Below are positions 47,584 through 57,731 of a DNA stretch of 64,000 bases, piece by piece (the stretch's first letter is position 1; every line of letters begins with the position of its first letter). Made by a program: the position numbers and the translations under genes. This DNA is from Bidens hawaiensis. Its lineage: Eukaryota; Streptophyta; Magnoliopsida; Asterales; Asteraceae. The DNA lies in the NCBI GenBank assembly GCA_021521415.1, contig JAIQDT010003552.1, forward strand, positions 186,001 to 250,000, written 5' to 3'. The notes under the pieces were generated by a model. That model was not told where the DNA came from. It saw nothing but the letters and a program-made list of their open reading frames with translations, and ran no database searches.

Positions 47584-48851
47584 CCGGCAAATCCAACAAA
47601 TAGCTGAAGTTACTACCTGCTGGATCCATCACCACTTGGGAGGACCTTCAAGAGAAATTCATTACCAAATTCTTTCCGCCATCTAAATCCGCTCGACTCC
47701 GTGAGGAGATTTGTTTCTTTGCATGAGATTCAACGAGTCTTTAGGGGAAATTTGGGAAAGATTCAAGGACCTCCTTCTTAGATGTCCTCATCATGGTTTA
47801 GATAATTGATTGCTCATTAAGAAATTTTACAATGGAGCCACACAACACGTGAGAGAGATGTTGAACCAGACTACTAGCGGGAACCTCCTCAAGAACAAAG
47901 ATCCCGATGAGTGTGTCTTCCTTTTTGATAATCTAGCAGCTAGCTACGAGAGGCACGGAGGGGGGGGAGGGGGCAGAAATTCTTCCATGTCATCAAGAGG
48001 AGTACTTTAGATCGATTCGAACACTAGCATGCATGCGCAAATTGATACTTTGAATAAACTCGTTAGAGATCTTACCGTTAAAAGCGTCGCGAAATGTGAG
48101 GTTTGCCAAGGGGATCACAACACTATTGACTGTCCTGTTAAGCCTGGTAGCATCAGGAGGAGGTGTACGTCGTCAACAACCCCTTGAGGTATCAAAACCC
48201 CGCTTTCGGCGGGAACATCAGCTGGAAATCAGAATAAATATCGACGGGAACAAGCTAGTGGCTACCAAGCCTAATACCAAAACTAGTGTCGAGAGAATCT
48301 ATTCGGGCAGGGGAGTTCAGGTTAGGAGAGTTCGGAACAAGTGGGGAGAGAGGAGAAAAAAAGCCTCACTGGAGGACATGATGGCGGAGCTGCAGAAGCG
48401 TGATGAGAGGAACCGGGTGACAAATGAAGCGAAGTTCATGGAACACGATGCTATGCTGAAGAACCAAGCCACGTCTCTAGCTAATCTTGAGCATCACGCC
48501 AAAGAGATTGCCAGCCAGTTATTCGAAAGAGCACTAAGTTCACTACTGCATAATACCGAGAAAAAACCGAGAGGATTCGCCAAAGTAGTAACTACTAGGA
48601 GCGGTGCAAGAAGAGAAAGAGAGGCTAATCCTTCGAGAGTCATCACACTTGTGGTCGATAAAGAGGAGTAGGTGAGCGAAGAGATCCAAATGGAGCCTCC
48701 TCCGGCCGAGGCACACCGGGGGAATATTCCAGCAAGTACAAAGCCGACCGATAAACCTTTATCATCTTCTAACGCACCTCTGAGATTCTATAAACCCAAA
48801 TTGCCTTATCTTGGGAGACTCCGAACGAACAGAGACGAGGAGCAAACCTCC
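47584..48851 (+). pseudogene. gag: Element D gag, middle and C-terminal part
   Basis: Continues the gag cut at 9543: KLLPAGSITTWEDLQEKFIT, then a frameshift near 47725, SLGEIWERFKDLLLRCPHHG, a TGA for Trp near 47808, and LLIKKFYNGATQHVREM. A zinc knuckle of the Athila form C-X2-C-X3-H-X4-C (CEVCQGDHNTIDC) lies near 48098-48136. Another shift near 48150 leads to a coiled-coil-prone segment (EDMMAELQKRDERNRV, LANLEHHAKEIASQL) and the pre-protease linker (FYKPKLPYLGRL), cut at 48851 by F. A poly-Gly/G run is at 47957-47971. Confidence 0.82.
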
Positions 48852-49278
48852 TGTTGGTGCATAATGTCAGTAGTTCATAGTCTAGTGTCTGTAATCGAGT
48901 CTGTAATGATTAATTATGTTTTATATGTCTTAAGCGAAGTTACTGACAAGTTCGCTGTTTAGGCGAACTTGTTAGTCAAGCGAAGTTATGGACAACTTCG
49001 CCTGAACATGCCAGGCAAAGTTGTCGTGTATTTAAATAGGTTACGGTTTTGTTTGAGTAGAGTTGTTGAAACAGTTGTTAGTTGAACGATAGTTGAACCA
49101 GAGAGTTCGGGTCTGTAATAGTGATATCGTATCACGTGTTTTGGTTATAATATAACGTGTTTGTTTATCGTATCGTGTTTGATCTATTCGTGTCTTCTAC
49201 ACTCGTAACGACCTACGCAGGGATTCCGCACCTACGTAGATCGAGATATCTCGTGTTGATCCGTCCAGGGAACCTACA
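48852..49278 (+). repeat. Element F 5' LTR
   Basis: TGTTGGTGCATAATG... to ...GGGAACCTACA. U3 hairpin array 48933-49025, TATTTAAATA at 49029-49038. Confidence 0.94.
48933..49025 (+). promoter_or_regulatory. Hairpin array in F U3
   Basis: AGCGAA...TTCGCT (48933-48956), a unit with arms GCGAAGTT/AACTTCGC (48980-49001), and GGCGAACTTG / CAAGCGAAG in overlapping register. The TATA-like box follows within 5 bp. Repeated in the 3' LTR, where one further arm is better preserved (AAGGCGAAGTTG). Confidence 0.8.
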
Positions 49279-49280
49279 AT

Positions 49281-49292
49281 TGGTATCAGAGC
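49281..49292 (+). other. Element F primer-binding site (tRNA-iMet)
   Basis: TGGTATCAGAGC, two bases after the LTR. Confidence 0.94.
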
Positions 49293-49767
49293 TTTTGCTC
49301 GATTGTGTGGTTCGGGATATTCACGCGGGTGTAGAAATCGTCCCGTTTCGACTATTCGCGGGACGTGTTTTCTGTGTTTTTGTGTCAATCTTACCTCCTA
49401 CCATCGTATTCAACCCTTTACACCGTCAAAAACCTCGAAAAATCCAGATTCCAGATCTGCAGAACTTCGTGTTCATCAGGCGAAGTTGCCGTCACTGTTC
49501 GTAGGGTTTCGGCGAAGATATAAGGTTAAGCGAAGTTATCCACAACTTCGCCTACTTTCTCAAGTTCGCCTAACTCAAGCGAAGTTCTCTACAACCTCGC
49601 CTACTTCCTAAGTTCGCTTACCCTAAGCGAAGTTACACTCAACTTCGCCAAGTCACGCGAATTTAAGAAAGATCCAGCGAAGTTAAGAGTTAAGCGAAGT
49701 TATCCGTAACTTCGCCTACTGTATTTATCGAGAAAAAAAAATTCGGGTTTCTTAGTTTTCGAGAAAG
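49293..49767 (+). promoter_or_regulatory. Element F gag leader with hairpin array
   Basis: Untranslated leader. At 49486-49715 it carries about six units of the same 22-nt hairpin type (for example 49530-49551 and 49694-49715, arms GCGAAGTTA/TAACTTCGC). If transcribed, these would form a strongly structured 5'UTR, possibly linked to packaging or translation control (inference). Confidence 0.7.
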
Positions 49768-52377
49768 ATGTCATCAATTAACATCTCTGAGTTAGTAAAG
49801 ATGGAAGTAGAAGCAGGCTCAGCTACAAAAGCACCAAGGTTGCTGAAGGGAACCGATTTCGTTGCATGGAAGGATCGGTTCGAACAATATGTCAAGTACC
49901 AGGATGCAAAGATGTGGGTATGCATCCAGGATGGTTATATTCCACCAACTATGGAGTACGAAGGTCGTGATCAGATCAAGAAGTACAGCAAAATGGAAGA
50001 TGAAGAGAAAAAGATGTATGAGGCCGAGAGCAAGGCTCATGCTGCTATCACTATGGCTCTTCCACAAGAGATCCTTCATACGTTTAGAAAGTACAAGACA
50101 GCAAGAGAGCTTTGGGAAGCTCTTGAGAACCGGTTTGAAGGAAATGTGGGAATCCGTGCTTCGAAGATCAAATTGCTCAAAACCCAGTTCTCAGTCTTCA
50201 AGTATTTGAAGAATGAATCTCTAGATGATATCATCACCCGATATTATCATCTGATGACTGAACTGAGCAACTATTCAATTTCTTACTGAGAAGAAGAGAT
50301 AGTTGAGAAGCTTCTTGATGCTCTCCCACCAAAATGGGAGATGTACACGGTGCTGATGAGGGAAGACAAAGACTTTCCCCAATATAATCTGGAAACGACA
50401 GTCAACAAGCTCCGAACCTTTGAGCTTAACATGGTTAGAAAGGAGACACCTACGGATCAGGTTCAAGATCCAGGTATGTATGGTGCTAAAGTCAACTCTA
50501 GCTCAGGTTCGAAGACTGAATCAGCTGCCTACTACTCGAAGGGAGAGTCGGGTGCCAACTCATCACATGAGGGGCATGTGTCAGTAAACACGAATGGTGA
50601 TGTTTGCTTTGTAGCAGGAGGATCTAGTGCTTGTAAACCGCAAGCAAGCAAGAGTAGTTGCTCTCCAAGTATTCCTAGCAACAACTACTCTAAGATGCCT
50701 ATGAGTGTCAAATCTGCTGAAGAGCAGGTTGCTCTCTATGCTTCTTTTATTGCTTCCTATGAGAACTACATTCAGGGGAAGATTGTTGATCCAGCTATGT
50801 TGGATGAAGACTATGACCAGATTGATGCTGATGATATGGAAGAAATGGATCTGCAATGGCAGATGGCTATGATCGTGAGAAGAGTGAAACGGTTTATGAA
50901 AAAGACCGGAAGAAAGTTTGTCGGTGGAAGGCCAGGGTTTGACAAGACGAATGTAAGATGCTACAACTGTCAGCAAAACGGCCACTTTGCTAAGGAGTGC
51001 AGAAATGAGCGTGTAGAATGTGGTCAAGGCAAGTCTACACAGCATAATGGGGGAAGTAAAGATTATAGTGCTATGATTTCCAGAGAAGATAGTGAATACA
51101 ACTGGAACCTGCATTCTGAAGAAACTTTCGAACAGGCCAATTTGGCGAAGGTTGAAACTGAAGGAAATGAGAAGGTTACCGGAGAAGAAAAAGCTCTCAT
51201 GGCAGATGTTAAAGACCAGCTCTCCGAGGTATGTTCTAAACCTACTTGTTCTAAATGTGAAAACTTGTCTGAGCAATTAGCAACTATAACTGATCAGTAT
51301 GTTGGTTTGGATGCTGAGTTTAAAACTTTAAAATAAGATCATCACTTTACTAAAGCAAGAGAAAATAGCTATAAAGTTAAAATAAAAGCTTGTGAAAAGG
51401 ATATTAAAAGTCTAAAAACAAAACTTGCTGAAAAAATACAAGTGATTGATCTAAGCTATGAAGTTTTGGAAGAAAAAACCAAGCTAATAGCTGAAAGAGA
51501 AAAACAGATTGTTGATCACCAGGTGAAAGTGGTGGAACTGAATAGAAAACTTGAGCAGTTCAGAAATTCCTCTGCTATTCTTGATCACCTTGTTAGTGAT
51601 CAAGGTTCCTCTGTTAAGAGGGGAGGAATTGGTTATCATGAGGTTCCACCACCTTATAATCACAAATACACTTTTAATCCTAGTGTTCAGAAATCTGTTG
51701 ACTTTGAGGTTGCTCAGACAGTTCCTATTCCAGTTACTACTAAAGAACCAGAAGTTAGTAAGCCTGTTGCAAGTGTTAAAATTTCTGCTCCGAGTCCTGT
51801 CTCATCTAACTCGGACAAGTCTTCTGAGTCGAGTGAGACAAATCAAGAGGAAGTATTACCAAAAAGTGGAGAGATAAAGAAAACATCTGAAAAGAAATCT
51901 CCGCTAAACCCGTATGTCCCACCTTATGTGAGACAAACGGGCGGTAATAATGCCTCGACATCTAAAACACCTGTTGATAAAAAGGTTGAACATAGGTGTT
52001 GTTTTAGGTGTAATCAATTAGGGCACCTAGTTGCAGATTGCCCTCTGAAGCAGAGATTCAGAGGTGTGAGGCCTACTAAAACTGAGAATAAGTCTAATGG
52101 TAATCATAATACTGGTAAAAATGAAAACCATTCAAAATTCAGAAATGTGACAAATTCAGGTTTTCAAAGAAACCAATATCAGTTTTACACTGCTAATAAC
52201 CAAACCACAAGCTATAATTCTTTCAATTCACAAAGGTTTAGAAGGCCTCACAATCAATCTACAAGGAGGTATACTAATAGGACTCACAGAAATAATTATA
52301 AAGAGACTAACTTTAAAAAGCCAAAGTTCAGGATGTACAGATCCAAGACCAATTGGTCTTGGGTCCCTAGATTCTAA
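49768..52377 (+). pseudogene. gag: Element F gag
   Basis: ATG 49768; one frame of about 870 codons to TAA 52375, with stops at 50287 (TGA) and 51334 (TAA). Copia UBN2-type capsid: GTDFVAWKDRFEQYVKYQDA, ARELWEALENRFEGN, ESLDDIITRYYHLMTEL. Two CCHC zinc knuckles: CYNCQQNGHFAKEC (50959-51000) and CFRCNQLGHLVADC (about 51999-52040), separated by a coiled-coil-prone Lys/Glu-rich stretch (51340-51560). The long double-knuckle Gag is typical of SIRE/Maximus elements. Pol follows in the same frame after one stop, as described for SIRE1. Confidence 0.88.
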
Positions 52378-53690
52378 TCTTTTGCTTTAATCGTGCAGGA
52401 ACAGTTGAACAGGGCTGCCAATAATCTTTGGGTTGTGGATAGCGGCTGTTCCCGGCACATGACGGGTAACAAATTCTTGTTACACGATTTGAAACCTGTT
52501 CAAGGAGGGAGAGTGAGCTTTGTAGGAGAAAGTGGAGGCAAGATTACAGGAATGGGAATGGTGTCTAATGGAAAGATGACTCTAGAAAAAGTAAACTTTG
52601 TCGAAGAATTGAAGCACAATCTGCTGAGTGTGTTGCGGATCTGTGATAAGGAGTACACCGTACATTTTACAAAGAATGAGGCGATTGTGTTACATCCTGG
52701 TTTTCAGATACCAGAGGAGTGGATTATGATGAAGGCTCCACATGATAGAAATACGTATATTATGGATATGAGGTCGACTGAAATGGCCACGGAAGAATCA
52801 TGCCTTATGACAAAAGCAAGCGAATCGGAGTCAGAATTGTGGCATAGGAGAATGGGGCACATTCATCTTCGGAAGATGAACCACATTATCAAGAATGGAC
52901 TTGTGCTGGGTGTTCCCTTGAAAAGTTTCAACTTTGAAGACAAATGTCTACAGTGCAAGAAGGGAAAGCAGCACAAGAAATCCCATCACACCAAGAAGGT
53001 CAATTCTATTGTCAGTACTCTAGAATTGCTTCACATGGATCTCTTCGGTCCCGTGAATGCAAAAAGTCTAGGAGGTACTTCTTATTGCTTGGTGATCACT
53101 GATGATTACTCACGATATTCGTGGGTATATTTCCTGAAATCAAAAGATGAAACGGCTCAGATGGTGAAGAATTTGATTACTAAAGTTGAGAACGTTATGG
53201 ATAAAAGGGTTAAGTTCATCAGGAGTGACAATGGAACGGAGTTCAAGAATTTTGAAATGGAGATCTTCTGCCTTCAGAAAGGGATTGAGCACCAGTACAG
53301 CGCTCCGTATACTCCGCAACCGAATGGAGTGGCTGAGAGGAAGAATAGAACGTTAATTGAAGGAGCTAGAACTATGCTGGCTGATTCGAAGCTTCCTGTG
53401 GTGTTCTATGCTGAAGCTATTGCTACAGCCTGTTATATCCTGAATAGAGTCTTGACTGTTAAAAGACTTAATAAAACGTGTTATGAGCTTATGCATGGGA
53501 GGAAGCCCAACTTGAGTGGTCTTGAACCATTCGGGTCCCCTTGTTCGATTTTAAAGACGAATTCTAAATTTGGTGAAGTAGCCGATGAAGGAATCTTAGT
53601 CGGTTATGTTGTTGGGACTCCGATATCACAAGTTACCAACCGCCAAAACCAAGCAACGGACCTGCTGAGTTTTTCGACTATGTTAGACTT
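52378..53690 (+). pseudogene. pol: Element F protease and integrase
   Basis: Protease: NNLWVVDSGCSRHMTGNK (D-S-G) near 52420. GAG-pre-integrase zinc finger: ELWHRRMGHIHLRKMNHI and CLQCKKGKQHKKS. Integrase core: LHMDLFGPV (Asp), FIRSDNGTEFKNF (Asp), QPNGVAERKNRTLIEGA (Glu), all three catalytic residues present. After GILVGYVVGTP a frame change with a probable small deletion (53620-53690) separates it from RT. Enzymatically plausible up to that break. Confidence 0.88.
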
Positions 53691-55157
53691 TTTAAGTCTT
53701 TTAACATACCGTTTTTGGATAGTGCAGAAGAAGAAGAGAGAGTTGCTACGAAGATGATCCTTGATGAGGAAGAAAATCTAGTGCAAAGACAGCTGTTTGA
53801 AAAATGTCAACCTTCCTCATCAAATGCTATCGATACCCCTGCTGCCTCTCCTGAAGAAGAATTTTTCAATCCGTTTCACTCTCAGCAAGAAACAACCATT
53901 GACGAGCTCTCTTCTAACTTGGAAAACAATTTACATGTCGGTTCTGTTCCGACCACGAGAATTCATAAAGATCACCCTTTGGAGAATGTGATTGGTGATG
54001 TGTCCTCCGGTGTACAAACAAGACGTAGCTTGAATGAGCACACCTGTGTTTACACAAGCATTAAGGAGACAGGCATAATCAACGAATGCTTGTACACCTG
54101 CTTTATCAGCCAGATTGAACCAAAGAATTATCAAATGGCTCTAAAGGACAGCTCGTGGGTCGAAGCCATGCAAGAAGAGCTGGCTCAATTCAAGAAAATG
54201 GAAGTTTGGACTTTGGTTGAAAAACCAAAGAATGTGCATGCGATAGGCACAAAATGGGTTTTTAAGTGCAAGAGAGATGAGAAAGGGATTATTATAAGAA
54301 ACAAGGCGAGGCTAGTCGTTAAAGGTTTTAATCAACAAGAGGGGATTGATTATAATGAAGTGTTCGCTCCTGTGGCAAGATTGGAAGCCATTAGATTGTT
54401 TTTGGCATTTGCTGCTTATAAGAAGATGAAGGTATTTCAGTTGGATATGAAAAGTGTGTTTCTAAATGGGAAAGTTGATGAGGTTGTGTATGTTGAGCAA
54501 CCTCCGGGTTTTCCTGATCCAGACTTTCCTGATCACGTGTACAAGTTAAGCAAGGCGTTGTATGGACTACATCAGGCACCTCGTGCCTGGTACTCAACCT
54601 TATCAGATTACTTGCTTGAAAATGGGTTTGAAAGAGGGAAGATAGATAGCACGTTGTTCGTCAAGAGAGAAGGAAGCGACTTCCTGCTGGTGCAAGTCTA
54701 CGTGGATGACATTATCTTTGCTGCATCACAAGTCTCCATGTGTCAGGAGTTTGAGGCCGTCATGAAGAAAAGGTTTGAAATGAGTGCTATGGGTGAACTA
54801 ACTTTCTTTTTAGGATTGCAGGTTGATCAGAAGAAGGATGGGATGTTCATTCATCAGACCAAGTATGTCCATGATGTGCTCAAACGTTTCAAGATGGAGG
54901 ACAGCACTCCATTTGATACTCCAATCTGCGTCAACCATAAGTTGGGTGCTGAGACAGACAATGACGCAGATGTGGACCCAACTCAGTATCGGGCTATTAT
55001 AGGTTCTTTAATGTACTTAACTGCTTCTAGGCCTGATATTATGTTTGCAGTTTGTCTTTGTGCTCGTTTTCAGGCAAACCCAAAGGAATCTCACATGAAG
55101 GGTGTGAAGAGGATCTTGCGGTATCTCAAAGGCAAACCTAAGCTGGGGTTGTGGTAA
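53691..55157 (+). pseudogene. pol: Element F reverse transcriptase
   Basis: About 480 codons open. Copia RVT_2 motifs: WVEAMQEELAQFKKMEVWTL, KWVFKCKRDEKG, RLVVKGFNQQEGIDYNEVFA, FQLDMKSVFLNGKVDE, ALYGLHQAPRAWY, and the active-site box Y-V-D-D at 54699-54710 intact. LTASRPDIMFAVCLCARFQA marks the connection. A TAA at 55155 replaces the Tyr normally found after GLW and cuts RNase H off. Confidence 0.9.
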
Positions 55158-55646
55158 GCGAAGGGAGGAGACTTGCAACTAGTCGCTTACACAGATTCTG
55201 ATTATGGAGGGTGCAATCAGAGTCGGAAGTCAACAACTGGAGGATGTCAGTTTCTAGGTGGCAGATTGGTGTCGTGGCAATGCAAGAAGCAGACTTCAGT
55301 CGCAATTTCAACATGTGAGGCAGAATACATGGCAGCATCCAACTGCTGCTCCCAGGTTCTGTGGATTCAACAACAGTTGCGCGACTATGGTCTGAATTTC
55401 TTACTTACTCCTATTTGCATTGATAACACAGCTGCTATCTAAGTAACTAACAATGCCGTGAAGCACAGTAAAACTAAACATATTGACATACGTCATCATT
55501 TTATACGGGATTGTGCTGAGAAGAAACTGATTGTGCTTGAAAAGGTGGATACGCTTGATAATTTCGCTGATTTATATACTAAAGCGTTTGACAAATCAAG
55601 ATTTCAAAACCTTATTGAGCTGAATGGGATGATCAATCCCGAGTAA
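55158..55646 (+). pseudogene. pol: Element F RNase H
   Basis: In the same frame as RT after TAA 55155: YTDSDYGGCNQSRKSTTGGC (catalytic Asp), ISTCEAEYMAASNCCSQVLW (Glu), CIDNTAAI (Asp), a second stop (TAA at 55440, CAA-to-TAA type), then HSKTKHIDIRHHFIRD (His, Asp) and ADLYTKAFDKSRFQNL, ending TAA. Apart from two point stops it is complete. Confidence 0.9.
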
Positions 55647-55661
55647 CCATGCTTTGTGTTT

Positions 55662-55702
<41 letters not shown>

Positions 55703-57002
55703 GTCACTATCGCTGAGAATTATGTCGGTTGCCTCAGTTTGAAGGACATGTCATAGAATATGTTTGGTCCTCATTTCTACTTGTAGAATATAAGGATAGC
55801 CATTAACCAGATGACTGAAAGTGACCGGGGCGGTTTATGATGAGTTTTCATTTTTTCGCTTAAAATTAGTCAATCATACTTAGTTCGAAGGACACATACT
55901 AGTATGTGGTCGGTCCAGCTGATCCATTGGATCTTCGGGATAGCCGTTGACCTGAAGACTTTGATTTGGTCGGGGCGATAGAAGTTAAATTTTTCTTTCA
56001 GGGAAATGAAATTATTTTTCAAGTCTACTACTTCGTAAGAAGTTCGTTTGCTATGTTTAACAGGAAATTGATCCAACCTTGGAAAATGATAGATATACTG
56101 ATTCTGTGTGCTTAACTAGTGAAGTTATTAGGCTTAAAAGGCTTAAGAACAGTAATTGTATGTCATGGTAGCTTTTTATGGTGCGTAAAAGTAGATGTGA
56201 TACAAACTAAATCTACTCGATTTTACGTGGAAACTCCTTAAGAGTTTTGCATGTCTTCATATATATCTTTCCGAATGATAGGCAGAAAAGCGATTACCCA
56301 GTCATACACGAGCCCGTAAGTGTTCTGATTCCCGTAAAGATAGTGTGTGAAGAAACTGCAGTGATCCAGATTCGGGACTTGCAGTTGTTTACTACTCTGA
56401 AGTCTATGTAAATGTTTATCATAAAAAAAAAAACCCTTATGAGTAATTGAAACATTCTAGAGCTGACAATGTCAAGACTTCTCAATCATGGAGTAAGAAA
56501 GAGAACGGGAAGCAGATAAAGAGTACTTGCAAACTTAATCAGACACTATGGGTCGAAGTCAATTCGGGGTGACTCGGGGAAAGCCAAATACGCTTTGAGA
56601 ATAGATAGGAGGCATCATAATCTCTGAGTTGTTGCCCACTTAATTTTTGAGCTTAATTGAACTTAACGCGTATCACAGAAACGATGAAAACCATCTTAAG
56701 TTATTTACCTGCCTACAACCTGTTTCTTTATGTCATAATACAGCTAAACACGGATCTATGTGACAGTCACGTAGTTAGTATGATTCCTGTTCGGATCTTT
56801 TCTAAAACATAGTAGTCCCTATCGAGACTGAAATTTGATCCCTTGTACTTTAAATTTTTAAAAGTTTTTCCTATTTATGTAGTTGTTGATTTTATACTTG
56901 GTTACTTAGACTTGATCGTGTAATTTAATTCTTTAAGGAAGTTTTAAAACTTAATTGCAAATTGTTCAAATTATAGGGGTTGATTTTGTAAAATTTGATA
57001 TA
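55647..57002 (+). other. Element F post-pol spacer
   Basis: No ORF with support. Starts with a 36-A run (55666-55701). Two diverged copies of a segment (GAAGGACA... at 55741, 55887; 146-bp spacing), both ending GGTCGGGGCG/ACCGGGGCG, form a tandem duplication. The remainder is AT-rich and unassigned. Confidence 0.6.
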
Positions 57003-57731
57003 TCGGCGAACTTGTGAATAACTTCGCCCTAGGCGAAGTTATCCACAACTTCGCCTGTATAACTCCGCCCCTATATAAAGGAATTTTTAAGGTCAACAGT
57101 TTCATAATTCTCAAAACCAGCGAACTTATCCTCCGAAATTCCAGCGAAGTTATCGATCGGAACTTATCGATCTTCTGTTGTTCTTATTTCGATTCCATTC
57201 CGTGATTCTAGGTGTGTAAGGTTTCTAGTATCGTATAATCAATGTTTTTGAGGTTGATCATCGGTCGTTTCGACTCGATTATCGACCTCGTCTTTCGAAA
57301 CCTTAAACACCCGATTTTCAAGCTTGATATTACGTGATAGTAATTTGCTATGAACGTCTAGACCATCATAAAATCGAGTTTTACGGAGTCCACAATCGTT
57401 AAAATCACCAACTGCACGTCGTTTCGTAAACCTAACAGTCGCCGATTCAGATTCAGGCGAACTTAAGGATTAGGCGAAGTTATCCGTAACTTCGCCTGAG
57501 GTTTAACTTCGCCTGAGGCGATGTTGTGGTGAGGCGAAGTTATCATTAACTTCGCCTGGACCTTTTTACTTATTAGTTATTAGACGAACTTAAAGATGAA
57601 GCGAAGTTGTTCCCAACTTCGCCCCATCTTTAACTTCGCCTATACAGACTTTATCACAACTTCGCTCATGGTAACAAGCAAACTTGTGTTATGCCTTAAC
57701 GTGTATCTAACTTGGTTTGTTTGTTGCAGAT
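57003..57731 (+). promoter_or_regulatory. Candidate internal promoter, leader and 5'UTR intron of F ORF3
   Basis: Hairpin units at 57003-57054 are followed by CTATATAAAG (57071-57080), mirroring the LTR order array-TATA. More units lie in the leader (57117-57160; 57474-57495, 57534-57555, 57601-57622). A donor-like CTAG|GTGTGTAAGG (GT at 57212) and an acceptor TTTGTTTGTTGCAG (ends 57729) enclose 518 nt; ORF3's ATG is at 57732. Prediction from sequence only. Confidence 0.55.

Noticed and set aside
55666..55701. Poly(A) tail of a retroposed cellular mRNA
   Set aside because: Flanked on both sides by element F sequence with no target duplication around it.
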